Below are positions 1 to 10,958 of a stretch of 64,000 nt of DNA, piece by piece. The position numbers and the translations under genes are program-made. The notes under the pieces were generated by a model. The model made no database searches. It was not told the DNA's origin and saw only the letters and a list, made by a program, of their open reading frames with translations. Source of the DNA: Turritopsis dohrnii. Its lineage: Eukaryota; Cnidaria; Hydrozoa; Anthoathecata; Oceaniidae. Each line of letters opens with the position of its first letter. Position 1 is the stretch's first letter. Location: positions 62,001-126,000 of the forward strand of contig BQMF02000604.1 of the NCBI GenBank assembly GCA_027922465.2. Direction: 5' to 3'.

Positions 1-267
1 AACACTACTATATTCAATTTCAATTTCTGAAGGTAACTCGTCAACATACAAGGTTCTAGATATTTGAATTTTCTCATACAGCCCATTACCCTGATTCAAA
101 ACAAAATCTAAGTCAACATCCTTCCATATCGATATTTTTCTTACGCAAGTCCAAGTTATAGACATTAGTGACATGCATGAACATTGCTTGCCAGCAGAGC
201 CTCCAAATTTTGAATCACCTTGGTGGAAATTGCCAAAAGTTATTTTGGTAAAGTTTGATTCTGCCAT
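1..267 (-). CDS. Partial protease-like ORF running off the left edge
   Basis: Reading the minus strand from ATG at 267-265, an open frame of 89 codons continues without a stop to the window edge. The visible N-terminal part reads MAESNFTKITFGNFHQGDS, followed by FGGSAGKQCSCMSL and, near residue 70, YVDELPSEI. A glycine/Gln-Cys signature (GKQC, Cys about residue 28) after an FHQGD motif resembles the cysteine-protease-like N-terminal domain (herpes-tegument/OTU-like fold) that I recall from large cnidarian mobile-element proteins with helicase domains. That family link is inference; the open frame and its protein-like composition are seen. The rest of the gene lies outside the window. It could also be a decayed remnant. 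Confidence 0.5.
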   Translation of the reverse strand, partial: MAESNFTKITFGNFHQGDSKFGGSAGKQCSCMSLMSITWTCVRKISIWKDVDLDFVLNQGNGLYEKIQISRTLYVDELPSEIEIEYSSV

Positions 268-305
268 TTTGTTTGTCGGCTTAGTCACTTAGATCGCCCA
301 CTATA

Positions 306-600
306 AAGTGGAAAGTTTAAATCAACTGCGCTATTTGCTGCAGGAATATGTTGTAATCACGCACTTTGCGTGGAAAGTTTTTTATCAACCGCTCTATGCA
401 GGTAGTAGTAAATCAATTTGCCTGGTACTTTCAGTGGTCTAACACAGAAATGCTCACCGACTGAACTAGTGGCAAGTGTCATACGACTACACCAGTACAC
501 AAAAATGGCAATGTGTAAGGGGTTGTTGGCAGAGCACTGTTCATGCACACCAATCTAACAAGTGGCAAGTGTCTTAAACAACACACCAGAACACAAATAT
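306..600. repeat. Two imperfect short duplications
   Basis: GTGGAAAGTTT followed by ATCAACYGC and GCAGG occurs at about 309-345 and again at 370-402. A second pair, AGTGGCAAGTGTC followed by ACACCAG and ACACAAA, occurs at about 470-508 and 560-600. No coding signal is seen. They look like decayed pieces of a tandem or transposon-internal repeat. The rest of 268-1035 holds nothing I recognise. Confidence 0.4.
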
Positions 601-1035
601 AAAATAATAATATTAAAGGAATAATAAAAGTATTGGGAAGACTAACAATAAAATCCTCCGATTGATTTGGATTTCTGACAGCAATCCACTCTCACTGCTG
701 CACGCTAAACTTCAACAGGAGAGAGAGACGGTGAGGGCCTCGCTATCACATTAAACGCTTTCACTTAGCCTGTATTATTCAAACCTCAAATGTGCGGCTA
801 TAAAAGTGAACGAAAAGAAGGAGGAGGAGAAGGAAATGCCGGTTTTAACATATATTTCGCCCTATGGAGAAATATATAATAACTGCAATCAAGCTATAAG
901 AAGACAAACACTGATATCAAACAATTTATTTCATCTAAAATAATAACTGTGTCAGCAAATAGTAGGTTTAGTAGATAGACAGCAAGAGCATTTGTTACAG
1001 GTGTAATATATTTAAAATTTTGAAAATATTCTGGA

Positions 1036-1196
1036 AGAGGCGTAGGCATAGCTCAGTCAAAATTTGTGGAGGAGAGATTACTCATTAGAAGTAGAAAAGA
1101 AAAACGTGCAACAAACATAATGTCACTTAAGACTGAAAAGAAATATCACGATTTTGGACTCCTCCACATTTTTTGACTGACCCTATCTACGCCTCT
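1036..1196. mobile_element. Small hairpin MITE
   Basis: The arm at 1036-1074 begins AGAGGCGTAG and ends CAGTCAAAATTTGTGGAGGA. Its imperfect inverse lies at 1159-1196 and ends CTACGCCTCT. Total length is 161 bp with a non-coding centre. TCTGG beside each end may be the target duplication, but this is not certain. Confidence 0.6.
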
Positions 1197-1469
1197 GTCT
1201 GGCCTGATCTGATTATCTTGGACCAAGGATACAATTTACTGATATGACAAATGCCAAATATCAAAAATCTTAAATTGTAAATTTGCGATCACGCGACGCT
1301 TAATCTCACAATAATAATGGTTGAAAATGAAATAGTTAAAATATTTAAACTTTCATTTCAATCAGATAATAATTATCTTTGGTTTTGTTTTCAGTTTTTG
1401 TTTTCATTTTTAGAGAGATGTTCATAGTTCATACAGAATCAAATTGACGTGTTAGTATTAAAACAAAAA

Positions 1470-1632
1470 TATCTATCCGTTCGTAACAAACGATCTTACG
1501 TTCGTCACGAACGCTTTAGAACGCATAGAATTGTGAAATTTAAGAAATTGTTCGTGTGGAACGGTATACTGTTCGTTACAAACGTTCATGCGTTCGAGAA
1601 AAACGATAATCTGTTCGTCACGAACGCTTTTA
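1470..1632. repeat. GTTCGT/ACGAACG motif cluster, left half
   Basis: Many copies of GTTCGTNACGAACG-like inverted motifs lie directly left of the 1639-6714 transposon. The matching right half is at 6719-6812, so the transposon has split one motif-rich element. The outer ends of this host repeat could not be defined. Confidence 0.55.
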
Positions 1633-1829
1633 GTTTCAGTTAGTGTTTTTTACACTTTGGCTAAAAACGTGAAAATTTGGAAACTTTTTTGAATCTAAAT
1701 TTTAGACAGCAAGTTAGGATTTTTTTCAAAATCTATTGGCTGTATTAGGAAGAGAAAAGATTGAAGATTCCATCCCTTTTTAAATGAGCTCTACAACTTT
1801 TTCCAGCTAAAAGTAATGACTCTTCAAAC

Positions 1830-2701
1830 TTTGGAGCAGTTAATCATAAATTTATTCCATCAGACAGATGGAAGAAATATTCCATCATTAATAACCTTTG
1901 GAGTTTTTAAGCTTTTGGGCTAAAATTTTGCAGGCGAAATCCCGTCGGCGTTCTCTACCGATGAAAGGAAGAATTATTCCATTTGGAGCTATTCTGGAAG
2001 AGTTATTCCATTTTTTCGGTTGAAAAATCTCCAGCTTTAATCCAAATTTAGTTCGGTTTTTCTTGATGAATTGATTTCAAGAAAACAATCGTTCAATCTC
2101 AAACACCCCTAGTTTTTGATTTTGAACGTTTTGTTGAAAATGGAGCATGTTAGGATTCCACATTTCATTTTTCGCACAGCCTCTTTTCTCGACACTAATA
2201 TTTAATGAGTTAAATTAAAAACGTTACATTCTTGACTTATCTTTTTCTAAAGGATACTTAATCGATCCCTGATCTAGAAAAAAGCATGCTTTATCATTAG
2301 AGTTAAAAATAAATCGACTTGGAGCTCTCTGGAATGAGATATTCCAAATTTACAAGAAATTATGTGTATTACGAATGGAATCATTCATCCAAAATGACTC
2401 ACTATTTTCGAATGATTTCATCAAATCCTCTAGAAAGGAAGGTTAAATAATTACTTGATAAAGCGCTACATGTAATAGAGAGCTTATTAAGAACGATATA
2501 TTCCATTTAGTTCTTACGCAAAAAAAAATTAAAAATACTTCAACGTAAAGTGCCTTTCTGCCCAACTCCCGTTATTTCTCTTGTCACAGGCTCTAAATTT
2601 CAGTCAAAAGTGCTCCTTTTTACACACCTGTTTCTTAATATGATTCGGAAACCTTTCATGGAAAACGTTTGAAATTAGGAGCATGTTAAGATTGTTTATT
2701 C
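1830..2701 (+). repeat. Subterminal 25-bp motif array, left arm of copy 1
   Basis: Repeated motifs of about 25 bp begin GAGC and end ATTCCA, at about 1835, 1985, 2323, 2480 and 2677. The same motif appears inverted in the right arm and in both arms of copy 2. They are candidate transposase-binding sites, given the N-terminal zinc fingers. The binding role is inference. Confidence 0.6.
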
Positions 2702-3058
2702 CATAAAATACCAAAATAATCTAATTTGGCAGTTGACATTGGAATATGAAATTTATCTTGCCTGGGGAAACTGGGAAACTTCAACTCAATATTTTAACAA
2801 TTCAACTTTTCATTCCTTATATACGTACAAATAGAGCACCTCATAATGGTTAAATTCCAAGTGTCACCCTAAATAAATTCCACCAGTGCCATCTCAAATG
2901 AATGAAGAAAATTCCTCCATTGCTTTCAAAATCATTCCAAAGAAGAAATTCGAATGCCGTTCGAAACAGTTCGAATGTTTTGTTTACGATTTTTAAATTA
3001 TTGTGCTAAAAAGTTTGAACAGAGCGGGAGCAGAATTGGATTAATTTGGTTAATCAAA

Positions 3059-5798
3059 ATGCGTTTTGTTTGTCGAGGACCTGATTGCAAGAAAGATTTT
3101 TCAACAAAATTCAATCGTAACAAACATGAAAAAGTTAAAAAACATTATCAACAAGATTCCAAAATCTCATATGAAGTTCCATACGATGCCAAAAATGAAG
3201 TCTTCTATTGCCCTTCCATCGGATGCAACACAACCTCCAGATACAAACATAACATTCAAAAACATTTGAAAACTTGCTATATTGTAAACAAGAACAAAAA
3301 AGATAATGCTGACAACAAGATATGTCATATTTGCAATAAACAATTTACCAAGAAAAGCAATCGTGATCGTCATGTTAAAAACGTACATGATGATGCCCAT
3401 GTCAATGATGAATCACACATGACGTTTTCAGACACTGAGGAGCCCGTCAGCATGGTTCTGGACGCGTCAGCCATCCAAACGCCTAGCCTAGCATCAACAT
3501 CGATATTACCATTCAATGAAGAATATACGCCCCCTACCAGCACTCCATCGATCAACCAACATGAAGTAGACACATCACCTGAAAATGAAATTGCCTTACT
3601 CGACTATGGAAACACACCATCTCATCCAACCATACCACCACATCAAGAACCAACACTGCCCCATCAGGAAGTCATACTACCCCAGGAACTCACACCGCCC
3701 CATCAAGAAGTCATGCCGCCTCATCAGGAAACCACGCCACCTCTTCAAGTGACATCGCCCACGGAAATCAGTTCACCTAATTCATCTGCCACCTACCTTA
3801 AATCGCCTGTTCGAAAGCAAATGTCATTCCCAGTCTATACTTCGAAAGTTTCGCGTTTAGAAACTGTGATAAGAAACATTAACACTCAACTTGATTACAC
3901 AAGTAAAGTTAACATGTGCGTGATAACTTATATTAAGAAACTACTAAAAGATAACAGAAGGGAAGCTATTCTTTACATGGATCGATGCTTTGGATCTATG
4001 CTTCAGGACGAAGGGTTTTTAAAGTGGCTGGCAAATCAAATAGATCAGAGACCGAACCGTTTAAAAAAGATGTTCAATAAGTCGACTGATGGGAGGAGTG
4101 AGGTACGTAAAATCGACCATCAAGGGATATATGACTTTTGGATTGCTAACTCTATTGTGTCTAACGACTCTGCTAATAGTACAAAACAAATGTTTAAGAA
4201 TCAATTTAAGGATGATTTCAATAACATTCAAGATGAAAACTTACGGGAAGAGGAAAAAGAGCATAAAAAAAGCGAAAATGTTACCATGGTAGTCGCAACG
4301 AAACGAATTTACGTTGAGTCCGTTAGAAAGCTTCTTCGAAAGTACAACTCATCGCGCGGTCAGGAAGAGCAAGTTTCATTATCAGCATTCTATAACTTGA
4401 AGCCATTCTATTGTTTGAAACCCAGCGAGAAAGAAAAAAAAAGTTGTCTCTGTATTTATTGCTTAAATCCCCACATAATTCTGAAAAGTATCAACTTTTT
4501 CAGAACGAAAAACAATCTGAAACCTCACGAGTCGTTAACAACCTATCTTAATGAAATGAGTAAAGGAAAGACATTCGAAGAGATGCACGAGGATAAGCCA
4601 TGTAACTACTACGAATACACACGAGTCATTGAAAGCTACATCGGGAAGCAAGGAAACAAAGTCGAATACACACGGACAACAAGAGTCGATATGGTCGAAC
4701 CACTGTCAACAGTTGTTGAAAAGTTGCGTGCAATGGGTGACAAGTACTTGAAGCATAGAACTTACGTAGACAATGTGACATCTGTATTTCCAATTCTCCG
4801 AGAGAACTACGAAGGGGCATTCATAGAATTGGACTTTTCCCAAAATTTGAACCTCCGACCCAAAGATGAAGCTCAATCCGCTCATTTTTCCGGAAAGCAA
4901 TTTACTTTGCATTGCTCGATCGTTGAACCTTCACCGTTCCACTATAACTACCACCTTAGTGATGATACTAAACACGACCCTACGTTTGTTGATTTCGTGC
5001 TTCGAGATCTTATTGAAAGAAATGGTATCAGAAACCAAGATCTCTGGATTCAGAGTGACAATGCCCCTTCTCAATATAAGAATCGCTTTGCCTTTCAGTC
5101 GTACCAAAATTTGGCGGAGGAGTTCAACTTGCGTATCATTCGTACTTACGGAGCAGCAGGCCACGGGAAAGGAACGATTGATGCTATGTCCAGCTTTGGT
5201 GCTAAGAATATGCTACGACATGACATTATCACAAAGGATATTTTTTTCTTGAATAGTGAAAGTATTACTGATTATCTTTCTGCCAAAAAACCCGATTTCA
5301 AGCACGTTCACATTTCTGCGGATGATGTCGCCCTAAAACGTTTCACAGATGGTAAGGAAGACGCACTCCCTATCAAAGACTGCATGAAGCAACACCTTTT
5401 TGTCTTCAAAAAAGAAAAAGATGTGCTAATCAAGGAGTATCTGTGCGATTGCACATACTGCCTAGCGTTCCAATTTGATAGTTGCCCAGGAACTTCAAAC
5501 GCTGTCTGGTGTGAACGCAGAACCTCTCTACTTTGTAAGTTTGAAAGAGAAAGGAGTCTGCGACGAAAGCAAATCCGACAGCTGGGGACATGCTATTTTC
5601 CCAGGGGAGAAGTACTTTCGAGGAAACTACCTCAAGCTTGTCCGCTCAAGAAACATAAATTACAAGAAATTTGATATCTTGCAAGAGGAGGTCCTTATCA
5701 GCCCTGATGAAATCAATGATACCTATGTTGAAATCAATGAGAACATGATGCTCGATGCAACCATGTACAATGCCCTTATTCGGAAGGCACTTTCATAA
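3059..5798 (+). pseudogene. Zinc-finger DDD transposase, 3' end frameshifted
   Basis: The open frame starts upstream at 2954, but the ATG at 3059 (MRFVCRGPDC) matches the start of the second copy (MRFNCRGENC at 10959), so I chose it. Three C2H2-like fingers lie at about residues 3-30, 45-70 and 82-105, followed by a PHQE-rich linker near 190-240. The catalytic-like core has LDFSQN near residue 590, QSDNAPSQYK near 665 and GHGKGTIDAMSS near 700, which suggests an Asp-Asp-Asp triad. Near 5490-5510 the frame shifts and an acidic segment of about 40 residues present in copy 2 is missing. The C-terminus resumes in another frame (GEKYFRGNYLKLVRSRN) and ends at 5798. The product is probably inactive unless this is an assembly error. 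Confidence 0.85.
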
Positions 5799-5904
5799 TA
5801 AGTTGATAAAAACATTTAGTTTATATTTTTCACTATTCGGTGTTTAAATTTGTTAGGATTTAACCTCGTTATTTTTCTTAGCATTATTAGAACTAGGAAA
5901 ACCT

Positions 5905-6640
5905 AAGAAAATGGAATATTTCATCCTTCTAGACTCTTGAAATACCTTATCTGGAATGAGAAAGCATCTCTTGAAGGTTAGAACTAAAAAAACTGAGCTT
6001 ATTTGCTGAAAGTAGTCGGAAAAAAGTCGTAAGAAGCTACTTTGGTTTACGGTTTATAGTTTTATATTTCCTTGGAATATTAATTCTTATTAGCTCTTTT
6101 TAATAATGTCATTAACATTCAAGATTACTATTTGTTACAATTACCTTTATATGTTTATGATTTCATGCACCAATATTCTTTGTTCTATAATTAATCTAGT
6201 TGAATATATTTTGCTTTCACAGTGCAAGTTAAAAATGGAATTTAAAATACTCATTGACTCGATAAAAGTTGGGGTTTCATTATTAACACTTTCTAGGGTA
6301 ATTTTATACAACCTTCACATATTTTCGATGCTATAGAATGTAAAAACATTTGACTAAAAACCTTAAAACCTTGCCTTTAGCTTTAGCTAAATTTTATGAT
6401 GGAATACGCAATAAAAAAGTGCTCCTCGCATATGTTTTTCAAAATTCAGGGATAAAGGTATGAGAAAATCTTATTTAGAACCTTAGAATTTGAATGTAAC
6501 AATTTCAAACAAGAAAAACACAAATTCTGATATTTTGAAATATCTAATCCTTTTTTACTCGGGGAAAAAGTTTCAGCGCATTTGAAGTTATAATTAGCAA
6601 CTTTTTGGAAGTTTTCATCCTCAAACACTCAATAATCGTG
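5905..6640 (-). repeat. Subterminal 25-bp motif array, right arm of copy 1
   Basis: Inverted versions of the left-arm motif, starting TGGAA and ending CTC, occur near 5912, 6236, 6402 and 6608. No gene is seen between 5799 and 6714. Confidence 0.55.
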
Positions 6641-6718
6641 ATTTGAGACTGAAAAAACCATTTTTGAAGAAAATTTGCTCTCACGTTTTTGGCCAAAGTG
6701 TAAAAAACACTAACTTCA

Positions 6719-6812
6719 ACTGTTCGTTAAACGATCGTCACGAACGCTAAACGAACACTGTACTGTTCGTCATGCGTTCGATTTCCGTTTGTGTGTCCAT
6801 AACGAACGCTAA
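6719..6812. repeat. GTTCGT/ACGAACG motif cluster, right half
   Basis: This continues the cluster at 1470-1632, with the family A transposon inserted between the halves. It abuts the truncated 3' end of the antisense LINE fragment beginning near 6826. Confidence 0.5.
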
Positions 6813-6825
6813 TCTTATTAGTAGT

Positions 6826-7805
6826 GGTACAGGAGATAATTCAGGTGCACACTTTTGAAACAGGATGACAGGAATTCCATCAGGGCCAGTAGCCTTAGAA
6901 GCATCAAGATTTGAAATGATGGAAGATATTTAAGCTGGTGTGATAAAGCAGCTATCCAGTACTTTATTAGTCCTCAAGGGAAATTCTGGAACACCATGGC
7001 CAGAGTCATCAAGAGTAGAGTTAGTACTGAAAATATTAGAGAAGAGTTCAGATTTATCCTTAGATGATGATAAAACCTCTGGACCATTAAAAATGGGAGG
7101 AATGGATGACCTTTTATTGTCGGTGAAACTTTTAATGATGCGCCAAAAATCTCGAGAGCCAATTTTTTGTGAAGAGATACGATTACGAGTTTCTTGTTGA
7201 TATGTAGACTTTGCTTTATTAATGACACATTTGCAGTGATTTCGTGCTTGGTTGAAAAGAACCTTATTATGAGAAGACTTCTCACGTTGATATTGATGAA
7301 GTAAAGATTTCTGTGAGCAATTGCTGCAGCACAAGCAGGTGAGAACCAGGGAGAGGAGTGAGGTTTAACACGAAATTTTCTACTGGGGATAAATGCTTCA
7401 ATACCAGATGTAAGCCAAGATGTAACTTCCTCTGCACATTTTTCAGCTGGATTTGAAAACACATTGGACCAGGGGACATCGCGAAGAAAGTCTCGAAAAT
7501 TATCCCATTCACCACGTTCATAACTGAAGAGAGTGCGATGAAAAGGAGATTCAGAAGCAGCTTTGCAATTAAGAGATGTTAAGACAGAAACTACGCCATG
7601 GTCAGAGTTGCCAAGAGGAGCTTCACTAGATGCTTTACAGATATCAGGATTTGATGTTAAAAAGAGATCAAGTAGAGATGGAGATTGATCATCACGATCA
7701 GGAAAGCGAGTAAGGAAGTCAATGATTTGGTGAAAAGATTGAGATAGGGCAAAATTTAGAGTATGAATTCCTGAGTGAGAGATTCCATTTGAAAATTTGA
7801 GCCAT
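6826..7805 (-). pseudogene. LINE ORF2 fragment: end of endonuclease to start of RT
   Basis: The minus strand encodes the part of a CR1/L2-like non-LTR retrotransposon polyprotein after the APE endonuclease. It contains DFLTRFPDRDDQSPSLLDLF, then GNSDHGVV (the conserved Ser-Asp-His), the linker region KPHSSPWFSPACAAAIAHRN, and, in a second frame, NRISSQKIGSRDFWRI and IPPIFNGPEVLSS. It then breaks off at the start of the reverse transcriptase (SKATGPDGIPV). At least one frameshift separates 7870-7335 from 7334-6930. It continues upstream at 8136-8575 beyond a SINE. The RT body is missing. Confidence 0.85.
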
Positions 7806-7807
7806 TT

Positions 7808-8103
7808 GAGCCAAGACTGGTACCCTTGTGGTAGAGTGCTCGCTTCCTGTTCGGGAGGTCGCGGGTTCAATCCCTGACCGAGTCATGTCAGCGACTATAA
7901 CAGTGTGAATCACTCCTCTCTGCTTAGCACTCAGCAAGAGAGTAGGAATGATGTCTAGGGTGGTTGTCTAGTTGAGCGGTTTCTGTCATTACAGCTTCCG
8001 TAGCCCAAATGGGGGCTTTAAATGCTCTAGGACCTCCTTCGCAGGACCCTCATTGATAACAGTACCTTAAGGAACTGAAGAGGCTATCCTGGGTAAACAT
8101 TCG

Positions 8104-8134
<31 letters not shown>
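7808..8134 (+). mobile_element. tRNA-derived SINE inserted in the antisense LINE
   Basis: The head has a type-2 Pol III promoter: A-box-like TGGTAGAGTGCTCG at about 7831-7845 and B-box GGTTCAATCCC at about 7864-7875, inside a tRNA-like fold ending near CCGAGTCA. A body of about 200 bp follows, then an AAAT-type simple tail at about 8100-8134. Its insertion separates two parts of one LINE endonuclease frame: GDFNV upstream and WLKFSNG downstream. An obvious target duplication was not resolved; ATTTGAGCC is tandemly doubled just left of the head. Confidence 0.75.
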
Positions 8135-8135
<1 letters not shown>

Positions 8136-8136
<1 letters not shown>

Positions 8137-8575
8137 GAACATTGAAGTCACCAAAAACAAATATGTTGGCACTGTGATGAATTGATAGGGCCTTGTCAAT
8201 ACTTTCAGATATAGAGTCTATAACAGAACAGTCTTGGGATGATGGAGATCGATAAACGAAAGACGAAAGCACATGTATGGCAAATCAGGATCCTCCAGAT
8301 CACTCACACGAGTTATAGGTACATTGTCTCGAAGGTATACACCAAGGCCATGCATGTGCGTTTTAGAGTCCTTACGACGTAGAGGAAGATAACCTTGAAA
8401 GAGAAAGGAATTTTCTGTGTCAATATTGGAATTCAGATTAGTCTCCGAAATTGCAAGGATGTCAGGAGAGTTGTTAGAAATGAAAGCATGAATGTGAGAG
8501 AAATTTGTACGAAAACCACGGACATTTGTAGGTTTTGGTCTGATTTACCCCTAATTATTACTACGGCTTCGAAGT
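8136..8575 (-). pseudogene. LINE APE endonuclease, N-terminal fragment
   Basis: Minus-strand reading frames give NVRGFRTNFSHIHAF, ILAISETNLNSNIDT (endonuclease Glu), and, past a frameshift near 8275, SFVYRSPSSQDCS and NIFVFGDFNV (Asp-Phe-Asn). This is the 5' part of the LINE that continues at 6826-7805, divided from it by the SINE. The fragment is frameshifted and starts without the LINE 5' end. Confidence 0.75.
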
Positions 8576-8671
8576 CGTAAAATATAGGTATTTTATCCCC
8601 TCTTATTATTAGTGCAGCATGGCCAAAATAATAATTTTTTTGCCGCACTAAATTAGAGGCAATACAGTATT
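8548..8671. mobile_element. Remnant end of a pogo/Tc1-like element
   Basis: CCCCTAATTATTACTACGGC and later GCCGCACTAAATTAGAGGCA repeat the architecture of the subterminal CTAATTATTAACGCGT blocks of the 9824-10640 element, but are diverged. Only one end is recognisable. The assignment is by pattern similarity only. Confidence 0.4.
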
Positions 8672-10035
8672 CTTTTGTTCTGTAAGTAAGTGATAAAATT
8701 ATCTTTTGATTTGAATACATTTTGTGCTGACCTTAAAGCCTGCGGGCCTCTTGTTTATTTTCACTTATACAGCCGAATTTTTGCCACATTTAATAAGGAA
8801 TTTAATTCGACACAACTATTATGCGACCATATAAATCTGTCCTTTGATAATTGTCATAAACTTAAAATTGGAATGAAACGAAATATATTTTTTATGTTTT
8901 AAGTCGGTGTTTTTTACACTTTTGGCAAAAACGTGAAAATTTGACCACCTTTCTAAAATGGATCACTATTATTGGATATATATATGCACCATAATCAGGC
9001 TTGGACATAATCTAATAAAGGAAGGATTGAAAATTCCGTTTCCTTTTATTCCACCTTTTTACCACCATTACACGAGCTTCTACAGACTCTCAAAGTGGGG
9101 AGCACTTAAGGATTATACAGTTCCAAAATGAAAATGGATTATACATTCCATGACTAATAACCTTTTATGTAATAAAGCTTTCACCATGAAATTTTGCAGA
9201 GTGAAGCAGGGAGCAAAACTCTATTCAAAAATCTAAAAATTATTTTGATTAGAGTAGTTTTGGATTATATATTCCAGTTTTAAAAAATATTTAGGGCCTG
9301 TTTCTTACATAGATCTAGGACTGTAATGAATGAATTTTGTTATTCTGAATAAATTTTTCATAACTATGGGCTTTTTTCTAAGTAAAAATTCTATTTTCAT
9401 TAGTTTGGGAGCAGTTGCGGATTCTAGAATTCGGATCTTCGACCAGCATTAGGCTGACGCTGTTATTTTTGGGTTCTTGCTACAAAGAGCTCTAAATTTC
9501 AGTAAAAATAGTTATTAAGAGTAAATGTTTTCATTTTTGATCACTGTGAGATAAAAATATACGTAACACTCACTTTTGGAAGAATTGGAGCGCTTAAGGA
9601 TTAGCTATTCCATTTATCCCTATATTTACATGCTTTGAAAATGGAACTTTTAATCCTAGAATGCTTGTGATTCTGAATTAGAAAATACAAGGATTCGGGA
9701 AAGCAATCAATAGTGAACCACTCTGCAATATTTGATTCGTGAAAACGAGCCTTTTAGGATCAAGGCAATCCCACTAATTTTTATGTCTTTAATAAAACAT
9801 GCCTAAAAAATGTCTCGCGGATACCGTAATTTTTCTAATTTAACGCGTACTCTAATTTAATGCGTACCCTGTTTTTGGCGAAAAGTCGTAATTAATTTTA
9901 CTCTAATTATTAACGCGTAGCCGAAATTCCAAGTAATTAATTTTACTCTAATTATTACGCGTGGTCAAGCCTTGGAAATGAAAACTTAGACAAGAAAAAT
10001 TTCATTTTTGATCAACTTTATCTTTCTTTCAAAAT

Positions 10036-10112
10036 TACAAATCAAACGGATCTTCGTCATCCTCCTCTGGCTCCTCCAGATCATCTAATGCCTTTTCCAT
10101 GCACCGCTGATA
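10036..10112 (-). pseudogene. Acidic C-terminal tail of a pogo-like transposase
   Basis: The minus-strand frame reads EFYQRCMEKALDDLEEPEED then DEDPFDL and a stop. An acidic tail after a YNHI/YQRC-type helix is typical of Tigger/pogo transposase C-termini as I recall them. No catalytic domain remains in the element. Confidence 0.4.
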
Positions 10113-10149
10113 AAATTCAATTGGTCATATCCCAAAGGACTTGTCAAAA

Positions 10150-10401
10150 ATCACGTACTTCTTTATGAAAAAAGATGGTAAATTCAATGTTAAAATCACT
10201 GGGCCAAGACAGTACTCTCGTGATCTCATCCAAGGAGGGTTGGAACTTCCGTGTACGTATACGTACAACACAACTGATGAAGGATTATACGAACAACTGG
10301 TTGAGTTGGTTTCAGATTTTATGGAAAGTTACCGTATCAGAATACAGAAACTAGATGCAAAAAACACAAAGAAAAAGAAGAAAAACACTGAGAAAAAATA
10401 G
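10150..10401 (+). CDS. Short unrecognised ORF inside the pogo-like element
   Basis: This is an open frame of about 84 codons with no ATG at its 5' end; the first ATG is eight codons in (MKKDGKFNVKITGPRQ). It ends in a lysine-rich tail (KKKKKNTEKK) and a stop, and an AATAAA lies about 65 bp further on. A splice acceptor may precede it. I do not recognise the protein. It could be a captured host exon carried by the deletion derivative or a chance frame. Confidence 0.25.
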   Translation: MTYFFMKKDGKFNVKITGPRQYSRDLIQGGLELPCTYTYNTTDEGLYEQLVELVSDFMESYRIRIQKLDAKNTKKKKKNTEKK

Positions 10402-10958
10402 AGTTCAAAAATACAATACAATATATGATACATACTATGTAATATATACTGTACAATCCTGACTAAATAAAGATTTCTACGTGATATCTACCTCCAATTT
10501 AGTGCGTCCAATTTAATTTCCCCTAATTATTAACGCGTACTCAGCACGCTCGGATATCGTAATTAATTATTCTCTAATTTTTCACGCGTAGCGTCCAAAA
10601 TAATTATTTATTGCCACGCGTTAAATTAGAAAAATTACGGTAGTTAGCTAGGCACAGGAAAATATCTCAAAATTTTAGTTAGTTCATCCTCATCTGCTTT
10701 TCATGTCAAGTTCTATGTTTCCAAATACAATGAGAACCTGAATACTAAAGATATTTCAACACTTAGGAGCAACTTCGGATCACTTATTCCAAACATTGAT
10801 CAAATGTTTCTAAACAGAAGTCATTACATTGCATTTCGAATGTTTTTGAAGCTTCAGATTTTCGAATGTTTATGTTTACAAGATTTTCTTTTCCATTAAA
10901 CGAAGTGACTTTGTCCTTGTGAAACGTTGTTTTAAATTGTTAACTGGACTGTAAGAAG

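Larger units (their letters stand above)
1639..6714 (+). mobile_element. Zinc-finger DDD transposon, family A copy 1 (Sola-like?)
   Basis: The terminal inverted repeat starts GTTAGTGTTTTTTACACTTT at 1639 and returns inverted, ending CACTAAC at 6714. Flanking TTCA at 1635-1638 and 6715-6718 is a 4-bp target duplication. The second copy at 8903-21329 has the same ends and a TTAA duplication. Inside is one transposase gene in the plus direction, with non-coding arms carrying an inverted array of 25-bp motifs. Each tip contains the palindrome GTGTTTTTTACAC. A 4-bp duplication and a DDD-type transposase agree with what I recall of the Sola superfamily. The superfamily name is inference; the boundaries are seen. 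Confidence 0.85.
9824..10640. mobile_element. Internally deleted pogo/Tigger-like element
   Basis: Ends CCGTAATTTTTCTAATTTAA at 9824 and its inverse at 10640 are flanked by TA on both sides (9822-9823 and 10641-10642), the Tc1/mariner/pogo target duplication. Subterminal blocks of CTAATTATTA with ACGCGT recur on both arms. Inside are a minus-strand acidic transposase-like tail and a plus-strand 84-codon frame. At 817 bp it cannot encode a transposase. Confidence 0.75.
9099..10795 (+). repeat. Subterminal 25-bp motif array, left arm of copy 2
   Basis: Copies begin GAGCACTTAAGGATTA (9100), GAGTAGTTTTGGATTA (about 9253), GAGCAGTTGCGGATTC (about 9409), GAGCGCTTAAGGATTA (about 9590) and GAGCAACTTCGGATCA (about 10770). 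Each ends in TTCC or ATTCCA. The pogo-like element interrupts the array at 9824-10640. Confidence 0.65.

Noticed and set aside
7808..7885. Functional tRNA gene
   Set aside because: A and B boxes exist, but the cloverleaf has mismatches and it is followed by a SINE body and simple repeat tail, so it is a SINE head.
10150..10401. The lysine-tailed ORF as part of the pogo transposase
   Set aside because: It is on the strand opposite the transposase-like tail and shows no pogo motifs; kept only as a low-confidence ORF.
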